NCBI GenBank assembly: GCA_002405515.1
Contig: DHLZ01000108.1
Coordinates: 1-7,535 of the forward strand
DNA length: 7,535 nt
Direction: 5' to 3'
Source: Planctomycetaceae bacterium UBA4655
GTDB lineage: Bacteria; Planctomycetota; Planctomycetia; Pirellulales; UBA1268
Shown here: positions 1 to 4,903 of the stretch, piece by piece
How the letters are laid out: each line of letters starts with the position of its first letter
Numbering within the stretch: the first letter of the stretch is position 1
Notes under the pieces: model-generated
Seen by the model: only the letters and a program-made list of their open reading frames with translations
The model's database searches: none
What the model was told of the DNA's origin: nothing
Position numbers and translations under genes: made by a program

Positions 1-45
1 CCCATCATGGCGCAATCGCCCTGGTCTTTCTGCACATCGTCAACT

Positions 46-72
46 CCCCCCTCGGCTCGCGCCTCGGGCTTC
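46..72 (+). repeat. Short dispersed repeat, copy 1 (left end)
   Basis: This GC-rich segment contains CTCGGCTCGCGCCTCGGGCT and closely resembles the segments at 7125-7152 (same orientation), 6996-7023 (inverted) and, more loosely, 7182-7211. It lies just beyond the point where the dgoT reading frame loses homology, so it marks non-coding sequence after the broken gene. Multiple near-identical copies in 7.5 kb, in both orientations and outside intact genes, suggest an intergenic repeat family. Similar repeats are, from memory, common in planctomycete intergenic regions; a genome-wide count was not possible. Confidence 0.6.
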
Positions 73-110
73 CGTGAAAGTCAGCGGCCCGAGTTGCCTG
101 CAGAATAATG

Positions 111-141
111 TCAACTACTTGATGCTCCCGGTAGTAGTTGA
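111..141. repeat. Inverted repeat at the dgoT break (9-bp stem)
   Basis: TCAACTACT at 111-119 and AGTAGTTGA at 133-141 are perfect reverse complements separated by 13 bases. The right arm is made of dgoT codons (the Ile-Asn-Tyr-Tyr of helix 1); the left arm lies in sequence no longer resembling the transporter. The stem therefore sits on the truncation junction. It could be chance, a scar of the rearrangement, or a weak transcript end. There is no T-run, so it is not called a terminator. Confidence 0.45.
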
Positions 142-226
142 TCACCACCGACACGAAGAGCAGCACCGCGATGAGGTGGCGGGTCCGCGTCGGTCGCGCC
201 GGTGTGTCGCCGCCCGCGGTCACCAT
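131..226 (-). pseudogene. dgoT: dgoT remnant: N-terminus of an MFS galactonate transporter
   Basis: The ATG at 226-224 overlaps the dgoD stop (ATGGTGA), the usual arrangement of a translationally coupled transporter. The first ~32 codons read as a short polar leader (MVTAGGDTPARPTRTRH) followed by a hydrophobic helix LIAVLLFVSVVINYY. This matches the start of anion:cation symporter (ACS) family MFS proteins such as DgoT and ExuT, where helix 1 normally ends in an INYLDR-type motif. After the second Tyr the frame continues open but becomes unlike a transporter, running through repeat copy 1 to a stop near base 5. About 390 residues of a usual ~430-residue protein are missing, including the other eleven helices, so no transport function remains. 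The family assignment rests on one helix plus operon position; the break itself is clear. Confidence 0.6.
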
Positions 227-1077
227 TCGGCGAAGCTCCCGTCGCTGTGCCGCCAGATCGGGTTGCGCCATCGATGTCCGACGGCCGCCCGTTCGGCCAC
301 GTAATCCTCGTTGACGTCGATGCCGAGCCCCGGCGCGCTCGGAATCCTCACGTAGCCGTCGGCATAGTCGAAGACCTCGGGATTCCTGACATAGTCGAGC
401 AGATCGTTGCCCCGGTTGTAGTGGATGCCGAGGCTCTGCTCCTGGATGAACGCGTTGTAGCAGTTGGCGTCGAGCTGCAGGTTCACGGCCAGCGCGATGG
501 GGCCGCTCGCCCAGGGCGATGGGGGCGCTTGTGAGCGGCGCGATCTCGGCGAGCGGCTCGACGTGCTCGCTCAGGACGGGCTCCTCGATGAACATGAGCC
601 GATAGGGCTCCAGCAGCTTGACGAGCACCTTGGCCATCGGCTTGTGGACCCGGCCGTGGAAGTCAACGCCGATCCCGAAGTGCGGCCCTCTCCTTCGCCT
701 GCGCCGCCGTCTCGCCGGGGCGGTCGCCTCCCACCCACGAATAGACGCGGATTCGGTCGCGCACCCTCCCCGCCGAGCAGTTCGTAGACAGGCACGCCGA
801 GCGACTTGCCCTTGATGTCCCACAGGGCCTGGTCGATGCCGGCCAGCGCGCTCATGTGGATCGCGCCGCCGCGGTAGAGGACGGTCCAGTGGTCCTCGAT
901 ATGCCGGGGGTCCTTGCCGATGAGATAGTCGGCCAGTTCGTCCACCGCTGCGGCCACGGTATGGACCCGGCCCTCGACCACCGGTTCGCCCCAGCCGAAG
1001 ATCCCTTCGTCGGTTTCCATCTTCAGGAAGCACCAACGCGGGGGCACGATGTAGGTCGTGAGCTTCGTGATCCTCAT
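220..1077 (-). pseudogene. dgoD: Broken galactonate dehydratase (enolase superfamily)
   Basis: DgoD dehydrates D-galactonate to 2-dehydro-3-deoxygalactonate. Pieces in three frames align in order with E. coli DgoD (382 aa, from memory). Frame A (1077 to ~766) gives MRITKLTTYIVPPRWCFLKM through IDQALWDIKG and LLGG. An extra G near 765 shifts to frame B (764 to ~681), VRDRIRVYSWVGGDRPGE. Then ~40 residues are missing and frame C (688 to ~503) gives VDFHGRVHKPMAK, FIEEPVL and ALGER. Then ~50 residues are missing and frame A resumes (504 to 220) with GPIALAVNL to the normal SFAEW end. The metal-ligand positions Asp, Glu and Glu (VDFHG, FIEEP, GER) survive, but the catalytic His of the APHCPLGP segment lies in the second lost block. 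Five residues also appear lost near 865-876 (YRGG against a YRAGFYRGG-type motif). Either a true pseudogene or a misassembly. Confidence 0.85.
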
Positions 1078-1085
1078 GGACGAGA

Positions 1086-1091
1086 CTCCTC
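1086..1091 (-). promoter_or_regulatory. Ribosome binding site of dgoD
   Basis: GAGGAG lies 8 bases upstream of the dgoD ATG (1077-1075) and overlaps the dgoA stop TGA (1092-1090). It fixes the dgoD start and shows that dgoA and dgoD were tightly spaced members of one transcript. Confidence 0.7.
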
Positions 1092-2121
1092 AGGGTGGCG
1101 GACAGCCGCGATAGGTGGCGACGAGCGTGTCGGCGGCTCGCCGCACGTCGGTGATCGTCATGCCCGGCTTGTACACCGCGGAGCCAAGGCCGAAACCATC
1201 GGCTCGGGCTGCGATGAACGCCGCCATGCTCTCCGCCGACACGCCCCCCACGGGAACGAGCGGCACATTCCGCGGCAGCACGGCCCGCCACGCCCGTATG
1301 ACGCTCGGGCCCAGTTGCTCCGCCGGAAAGAGCTTGAGCATGTCGGCGCCCGCGTCGAGAGCCGCAAAGCCCTCCGTGGGCGTGGCCACACCGGGGGCAC
1401 TCCACAGTCCCGCGGCCGCGCTGTCGCCAAACACGCGGATCCCCATCATGCCAAAGGACTCGAACGCGTCGCGGTACCGCCCGCAGAGTGCCGCGTCGCC
1501 GATGAGCACGATCGCCGGCATCGGCCGGCCGCGGTCCGCCGCGACGGCGCTTCTGATCTCCTCCCCCACGAGCAGTCCGGAGAGGTAGTCGAGCGTGGCG
1601 GCTGGATGGAGTGCGCCCGTCAGAAACAGGCTTCGTGCGCTGAACAGCCGGCCCGCGACTCCCTGGCACCCACTCTCGCGGGCGGTCGCGAGGCCGCGGG
1701 AAAACGCGGTGGCCTTCGCGTCGGCGGTGATGGCGTTGGGATCGACCTCGCTGGCCGGCTTGCCGAGCAGCGAGTGTTCCCGCAGCACGGAAAAAAGTTC
1801 CCCTGTCATGAACGTGTCGAAGCTCGTCATCCGTCCGTCTCGCACCCGCACCCACTTGGAGTGCGTTCCGGGCAGCACCATAAGTGACTCGGCAGCCAGC
1901 GCCGGATCACGGGCGAGGGCGCCCACGATCTGTGTCTCCTCGCCCCGCAGCACGTTTGGCAGCGGCCCGCGCTGGATCACGCCCGGCACGAGGTGGATCC
2001 GGCCCACCTCCGAATCAAACGCGAGCAGGCCGCGGCTGATGGCCCCGGTGTCGGCAGGGCAGTCCACGTATGGCGCCTCGCGCCAGCCCTGGCGGCTGCC
2101 CACCATTCCCGCCGCCACCAC
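1090..2121 (-). pseudogene. dgoK-dgoA: Fused frame: dgoK (lacking N-terminus) joined to second half of dgoA
   Basis: This 343-residue open frame starts inside DgoK, the kinase that phosphorylates 2-dehydro-3-deoxygalactonate. Residues 1-240 carry DgoK landmarks: VVAAGMVGSRQGW just around the start, LRGEETQIVGA at 58-68, VLPGTHSKWV at 82-91, FMTGELFSVL at 104-113 and LSGLLVGEEI at 180-189. At Trp240 (codon 1404-1402) the sequence switches without a stop to APGVATPTE, the middle of 2-dehydro-3-deoxy-6-phosphogalactonate aldolase, and runs to its normal C-terminus. The Schiff-base Lys is present (MLKLFPAE, Lys263) and so is the phosphate-binding VPVGGVS. The kinase tail and roughly the first 110 aldolase residues, including the expected catalytic Glu, are gone. 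With half a TIM barrel missing, aldolase activity is unlikely. The real kinase start lies upstream at 2313, behind a TGA. The in-frame fusion looks like a deletion product, not a natural bifunctional enzyme. Confidence 0.8.
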
Positions 2122-2145
2122 CGGAACCGCCGGAGCCCGCGACCG

Positions 2146-2313
2146 TCATTGTCGTGTGAGTTCCGTGAAAGCTCCGGCGAACCCGCCGTCCGGCAGATGC
2201 TGGATGCCCCAAGGTCGCGTGGTCGACTCCATCACGCTCCCGTCGGCGGCCATCAGATGGCCTCGCAGCGACGATGTGCCCCAGTCGAGGCCTATGATGG
2301 ATTCGTGCGGCAT
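2146..2313 (-). pseudogene. dgoK: dgoK N-terminal fragment ending at a premature TGA
   Basis: From the ATG at 2313-2311 this fragment encodes MPHESIIGLDWGTSSLRGHL and continues to FTELTRQ before TGA at 2148-2146. The GLDWGTSSLR motif is the phosphate-1 loop of the ASKHA sugar-kinase fold and matches IAIDWGSTNLRAW of E. coli DgoK (from memory). The frame on the other side of the TGA is the same one and continues directly as RSRAPAVPVVAAGMVG. A single base change from TGG would therefore restore a continuous kinase; E. coli DgoK has Trp at the corresponding place (TTDWREEKTPVVMAGMVG). TGA is not recoded here, since intact genes in the window end with it in tight overlaps. No clear Shine-Dalgarno precedes the ATG. 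Confidence 0.75.
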
Positions 2314-2366
2314 CGTGGAAGGATAGCCCGGTCGAACGCATTCCCGCCAGTATCCTCGCTGCGACG

Positions 2367-2376
2367 AGCGATCGCT
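2367..2376. promoter_or_regulatory. Perfect 10-bp palindrome upstream of dgoK
   Basis: AGCGATCGCT is a perfect palindrome in the 64-base gap between the methyltransferase stop and the dgoK start. On the minus strand it directly abuts ATGACA (2381-2376), a near-consensus -35 hexamer, although no -10 at good spacing is obvious (GATACT lies 21 bases further on). It could be an operator for a dgo regulator, but a 10-bp palindrome can occur by chance in GC-rich DNA and no regulator gene is visible. Confidence 0.2.
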
Positions 2377-2377
2377 G

Positions 2378-3289
2378 TCATTGCGAACGTGAAGCAGGGA
2401 CGCGAGCGATTGGTTCATCGCGGTGGACGTAGACGCGGTTCACGTTCAGCCAGCCGATCTGGACGTAGGGCTCGGCGGCCATGACCCGGGCAAGCGGCGT
2501 GTCGTCGAGGCGGGCGTTGTCCTCGATCAGGAGCAGCCGCGGCTTCCACTTCGCGAGCGTGAATCCGCGGAGCAGTTCGATCTCCCCCCCTTCCACGTCG
2601 ATCACGGCGACGTCGAGCCGTCGGCCGGGGAAGTGCTCCTCGAGCAGGGCGTCCATCGTCGTCGCCGGCACGGTCACGATCGTGCCCGCATGGGCCGCGG
2701 TGCGTCGCTCGTGCTGCGGCGTGGTCGCCCCGTCGGACAGCCTGCCGTGCGAGAGCATCCCCCCATCGGCGTCTGGCACATGGACGAACTCGGCCGTCGG
2801 CGGTCGGCCGGGGCCGCCGAGCGCGGCGTGGCGGACGACCGCGTGCGGCCGGTTGCGAACGCACTCGGCGAACCGCTCGGGAATCGCCTCGACGAGCAGG
2901 CCGCCCCAGCCCATCGCGTCGAAGCAGCTCGTGACCGAGCAGGTCAGCCCGTCGAAGCCGCCGCATTCGACGTAGAGCCCCTCGGTCTGGCCGCGGAGCA
3001 GGTCCCAGATGAGCGAGTCCTCGCCGTACTGCGACCGAAACACGATCCGCTCCCGCGGGGTGCGGCCGCTCGCTGTCAGGGCGAGCGTGGCCTCGATGGC
3101 GAAGAGCCGCTGCCGCGTCTGCACGAGGGCGTCGGGGAGGCGGGCGACGTCCCCGCCCGACGCGAGCAATCGCTGGCCGCTTGCACCGACGAGCAAGGCC
3201 CGGAGCCGGTCCTTCCAGGTCCGCCGCGAGGGCGGCCTCCCCACGCCGAGTTCGTACGGACGATTGGCACCGATCGTGGATTCGCCCAC
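2378..3289 (-). CDS. FkbM family methyltransferase
   Basis: This 303-residue protein is a probable SAM-dependent O-methyltransferase of the FkbM/Methyltransf_21 family, whose members often methylate sugar hydroxyls on glycans or natural products. In the chosen numbering, SQYGED (86-91) is the usual family entry motif and YVECGGFDG (106-114) is the glycine-rich SAM-binding loop. GWGGLLVEAIPERF (127-140) carries the acidic residue after strand 2, and VIDVEGGEIELLRGF (229-243) is the hallmark FkbM motif. The ~80-residue N-terminal part is basic and not recognised; there is no signal peptide or membrane helix. The start is placed at GTG 3289-3287 because a perfect AGGAGG sits 7 bases upstream. 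An in-frame ATG at 3316 would add nine residues but lacks such a site. The frame is intact, in contrast to the dgo genes 64 bases downstream on the same strand. The acceptor substrate cannot be inferred. Confidence 0.88.
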   Translation of the reverse strand: MGESTIGANRPYELGVGRPPSRRTWKDRLRALLVGASGQRLLASGGDVARLPDALVQTRQRLFAIEATLALTASGRTPRERIVFRSQYGEDSLIWDLLRGQTEGLYVECGGFDGLTCSVTSCFDAMGWGGLLVEAIPERFAECVRNRPHAVVRHAALGGPGRPPTAEFVHVPDADGGMLSHGRLSDGATTPQHERRTAAHAGTIVTVPATTMDALLEEHFPGRRLDVAVIDVEGGEIELLRGFTLAKWKPRLLLIEDNARLDDTPLARVMAAEPYVQIGWLNVNRVYVHRDEPIARVPASRSQ

Positions 3290-3296
3290 GAATGAG

Positions 3297-3302
3297 CCTC
3301 CT
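3297..3302 (-). promoter_or_regulatory. Ribosome binding site deciding the methyltransferase start
   Basis: AGGAGG, fully complementary to the anti-SD core, lies 7 bases upstream of GTG at 3289. It also lies inside the coding frame that would start at ATG 3316, which argues for the GTG start. Confidence 0.75.
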
Positions 3303-3380
3303 GTAACCCTGCTCATCGACGGCCGGGCCGTCCATGTTTCGGGAAGTAGGCTCGAAAGATGGAACGTCGCGGCATCGAGA

Positions 3381-3409
3381 ATTATCCACGAAGCGATTCG
3401 GCTTCACCA
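3381..3409 (-). promoter_or_regulatory. Candidate promoter of the methyltransferase gene
   Basis: On the minus strand, GATAAT (3386-3381) matches the sigma-70 -10 box at five of six positions. TGGTGA (3409-3404) lies 17 bases upstream but matches the -35 box at only three positions. Transcription would start near 3374, leaving an ~85-base leader. This is one of the few AT-rich hexamers in the gap. Confidence 0.3.
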
Positions 3410-3439
3410 GTCCGGCCGGCTCGCCGATGCCTTCCTCCC

Positions 3440-3463
3440 TGCCTGCGCGTGTTCCCGCAGGCA
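3440..3463. repeat. Strong intergenic hairpin (8-bp stem, 8-base loop)
   Basis: TGCCTGCG (3440-3447) pairs perfectly with CGCAGGCA (3456-3463) around the loop CGTGTTCC. It sits ~55 bases upstream of the methyltransferase promoter candidate (minus strand) and ~160 bases upstream of the secreted-protein gene. With no T-run on either side it is not a standard terminator; an operator or structured-RNA role is possible but unsupported. Confidence 0.4.
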
Positions 3464-3564
3464 TTCCTCTTGGATTGGTCAATCGAGTGCACCCGGTCGC
3501 CGGGGCGGCCGCGACGAACCGACTCCTTCGCCGAGTTCGAGACCCTCGAGCAGGGACCAGGCTG

Positions 3565-3584
3565 CGCCGTCCGGCGGTTTTTTT
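3565..3584 (+). terminator. Terminator-like hairpin with T7 run
   Basis: CGCC and GGCG (3565-3568, 3573-3576) form a short GC stem around GTCC, followed after one G by seven Ts (3578-3584). The stem is only 4 bp and no plus-strand gene ends just upstream, so a terminator would act on read-through or on a leader transcript. The T-run lies ~40 bases before the secreted-protein ATG and might instead belong to its promoter region. Confidence 0.3.
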
Positions 3585-3625
3585 GCCGTAGGGCCGGTGG
3601 GCGGGCGTCTGCTACGGTTGCGGGC

Positions 3626-4474
3626 ATGAGATGCCCCCTCTTTGCAGTGGCCGTTCTCGTCGTGGCGGCCTGCCTTCTCGGGTCGGAAGCCTCGCGGGCG
3701 GATGAGCCGGCCCTCCTTGCGCCGGTCGAGTGCCGCGTCGAGAGCGAGATCTTCGTGGGCGACGGCAAGGAGCCGGTGTCGCGGAGCCTCGTGCTCCTGA
3801 AAGATCGCGTCGCCTGGGACTTTCTCCCCCCCGCGAAGGTGAACGACGAGGGGCATGCGGCCGAGGCCGAGGAGTTCGTCCTCCACGATCCCGATCGTGA
3901 GCGGGTCGTGCTCGTCGATGTGAAGCGGAACGTGAAGACGACGATCGCCACGAAGTCGCTGTCGCAGCTTTCCGCGTCACTCGCCTCCTGGGCGAGGAAG
4001 GCCGACGACGAGGTGGTGCGGTGGGCGGGCGGCTCCGACTTCACCGACGGCTTCGATTCGCAGGAGGGGGCGATCGAGCTCCACGGCCCGAAGGTCCGCT
4101 ACGCCGTCGCCTTCGACGAGGCGCCCTCGCCCGAGGCCGCGGCGGCCTACCGGAAGTTCGCCGACTCGGCGATCCTCCTCAAGGCGCTCATGCAGCCCGG
4201 AGGGCTTCCCCCCTTCCCCCGCATCGCGATCAACGAGAAGGTGGCGGCTGCCGGTGGCATCCCGCGGGAGGTGTCGCTCGAGATCGACTCGTCGCGGGCC
4301 GGCGAGGCGCTTGCGGCCTCCGGGATCAAGATGACGGGGAAGCGGCTTCGCAGCGTCCACAAGCTCCATCCGCGGTGGATCGAGTCGGACCGCCGCCGCG
4401 TGGAGGCGGCCTCTGCCCGCATCGCCGTCGCCCGCGAGGTGCCGCTCGCCGAATACGCGCGAAAGCTTCAGTGA
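3626..4474 (+). CDS. Exported protein of unknown function
   Basis: This 282-residue protein has a clear N-terminal export signal: Arg2, a hydrophobic core (LFAVAVLVVAACLLG) and a signal peptidase I-type site SRA|DEP after Ala25. VAAC at 13-16 also fits a lipobox, so a lipoprotein anchored at Cys16 is an alternative. The ATG at 3626 was chosen because it begins the signal peptide; the frame is open further upstream but that part has no protein-like character, and no Shine-Dalgarno is seen. The mature part is soluble. It alternates short beta-like stretches (VECRVESEIFVGDG, SLVLLKDRVAWDF, REREVVLVD-like segment around 90-100) with an alanine-rich helical region, then a conserved-looking ALMQPGGLPPFPRI segment near residues 190-203 and a basic helical C-terminus. 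I do not recognise a characterised family; it resembles uncharacterised planctomycete secreted proteins. It stands alone, 213 bases from csrA. Confidence 0.75.
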   Translation: MRCPLFAVAVLVVAACLLGSEASRADEPALLAPVECRVESEIFVGDGKEPVSRSLVLLKDRVAWDFLPPAKVNDEGHAAEAEEFVLHDPDRERVVLVDVKRNVKTTIATKSLSQLSASLASWARKADDEVVRWAGGSDFTDGFDSQEGAIELHGPKVRYAVAFDEAPSPEAAAAYRKFADSAILLKALMQPGGLPPFPRIAINEKVAAAGGIPREVSLEIDSSRAGEALAASGIKMTGKRLRSVHKLHPRWIESDRRRVEAASARIAVAREVPLAEYARKLQ

Positions 4475-4477
4475 AAC

Positions 4478-4517
4478 TCGCGACCGCGTCGCGACGTGCG
4501 AAACCGTCACCGACGGT
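4478..4517 (+). terminator. Two back-to-back hairpins after the secreted-protein gene
   Basis: TCGCGAC/GTCGCGA (4478-4484 with 4488-4494, loop CGC) begins four bases after the stop codon. ACCGTC/GACGGT (4503-4508 with 4512-4517, loop ACC) follows at once. Two perfect compact stems directly after a stop suggest a transcript 3' end or a stabilising structure. Neither is followed by a T-run, so the intrinsic-terminator call is tentative. Confidence 0.4.
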
Positions 4518-4626
4518 GGCCGCAGATCCTTCCCACAGTTCGCAGGCCTCGCTCGCCGATTTCCCACATGGCAGGCAGGTCTTCCCGATCGGCACAGGCG
4601 GCTTTTCTCACCGCGGATCGGAATGC

Positions 4627-4655
4627 TTGACATCCGTACATTCCCCTGCCATGCT
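4627..4655 (+). promoter_or_regulatory. Candidate csrA promoter
   Basis: TTGACA (4627-4632) is a perfect -35 consensus. Seventeen bases later CATGCT (4650-4655) matches the -10 box at three of six positions, including the key A2 and T6. Transcription would start near 4662, giving a leader of about 26 bases that contains GTTG/CAAC arms and the SD. It would drive the csrA operon. Confidence 0.45.
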
Positions 4656-4676
4656 CGTTGCTCGAAAACAACGCAC

Positions 4677-4681
4677 GGAGG
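4677..4681 (+). promoter_or_regulatory. Ribosome binding site of csrA with an embedded GGA
   Basis: GGAGG lies 6 bases before the csrA ATG and fixes the start at 4688. It sits in ACGGAGG, so its GGA is the kind of core CsrA itself binds over SD sequences. Autorepression is therefore possible, but only one GGA is evident in the short leader and it is not clearly in a hairpin loop. Confidence 0.7.
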
Positions 4682-4687
4682 CTCTCT

Positions 4688-4903
4688 ATGCTCGTCTTGT
4701 CCCGGAAGCTGAACGAACGGATCGTGGTCGGCGGGTCGGTCGTGGTGACGGTCGTCCGCATCAGTGGCGACAAGGTCCGACTGGGGATCGAAGCGCCCGA
4801 CGACGTCCGGGTGATTCGGGACGAGATCGCCGAACAGGATGGTGAGGCCGCCACGGCGGGCAGGATCGGCGGAAGCAACGAAGGCCGCTGCTTCGTGGCA
4901 TGA
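4688..4903 (+). CDS. csrA: CsrA, RNA-binding translational regulator
   Basis: CsrA dimers bind GGA motifs in mRNA leaders and block or alter translation and decay; in other bacteria they control carbon storage, motility and biofilm genes. This 71-residue protein starts with the signature MLVLSRKLNERIVVGG and continues TVVRISGDKVRLGIEAPDDV RVIRDEI. RNA-contact positions known from E. coli CsrA are kept: Leu4, Arg6, Val42 and Arg44. The E. coli His43 is Ile. After residue 47 comes a ~24-residue Gly/Ala-rich tail (DGEAATAGRIGGS) that differs from the helical end of E. coli CsrA (61 aa) and is probably flexible. The stop overlaps the next start (ATGA), so the downstream membrane protein is probably translationally coupled. 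The protein is cytoplasmic, its direct targets cannot be read from this window, and no FliW or flagellar gene lies nearby. Confidence 0.95.
   Translation: MLVLSRKLNERIVVGGSVVVTVVRISGDKVRLGIEAPDDVRVIRDEIAEQDGEAATAGRIGGSNEGRCFVA

Larger units (their letters stand above)
3290..3625. other. Divergent intergenic region (336 bases)
   Basis: This gap separates the minus-strand methyltransferase from the plus-strand secreted-protein gene and must hold promoters for both. It contains the AGGAGG of the methyltransferase, a weak minus-strand promoter candidate, an 8-bp hairpin at 3440-3463 and a hairpin with seven Ts at 3565-3584. Open frames crossing it on both strands show no recognisable protein character and are probably a by-product of high GC. 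Confidence 0.6.

Noticed and set aside
3..77. Plus-strand hydrophobic stretch ending at TGA 75-77
   Set aside because: It could be the C-terminus of a membrane protein entering from the left, but only ~14 residues precede the repeat-derived tail, too little to call a gene.
5..1855. A 616-codon open frame on the minus strand
   Set aside because: Only two short parts (dgoD ~503-688 and dgoT 131-226) resemble proteins; the rest is out of frame with dgoK, dgoA and dgoD and is arginine-rich, as expected from stop-poor GC-rich DNA.
856..1887. A 343-codon open frame on the plus strand
   Set aside because: It lies antisense to the dgoD and dgoK/dgoA sequences, is rich in Arg, His and Gly, and has no recognisable domain.
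1090..2121. A natural bifunctional DgoK-DgoA enzyme
   Set aside because: The aldolase part begins in the middle of the domain and lacks about half the barrel, which a functional fusion would keep.
2146..2148. TGA read as Trp or selenocysteine in dgoK
   Set aside because: TGA ends csrA, the membrane protein and the methyltransferase normally, and the rest of the dgo operon is broken, so a nonsense mutation is simpler.
2415..3482. A 355-codon minus-strand frame overlapping the methyltransferase
   Set aside because: It is a shadow of the FkbM gene in another frame; the FkbM frame carries all the family motifs.
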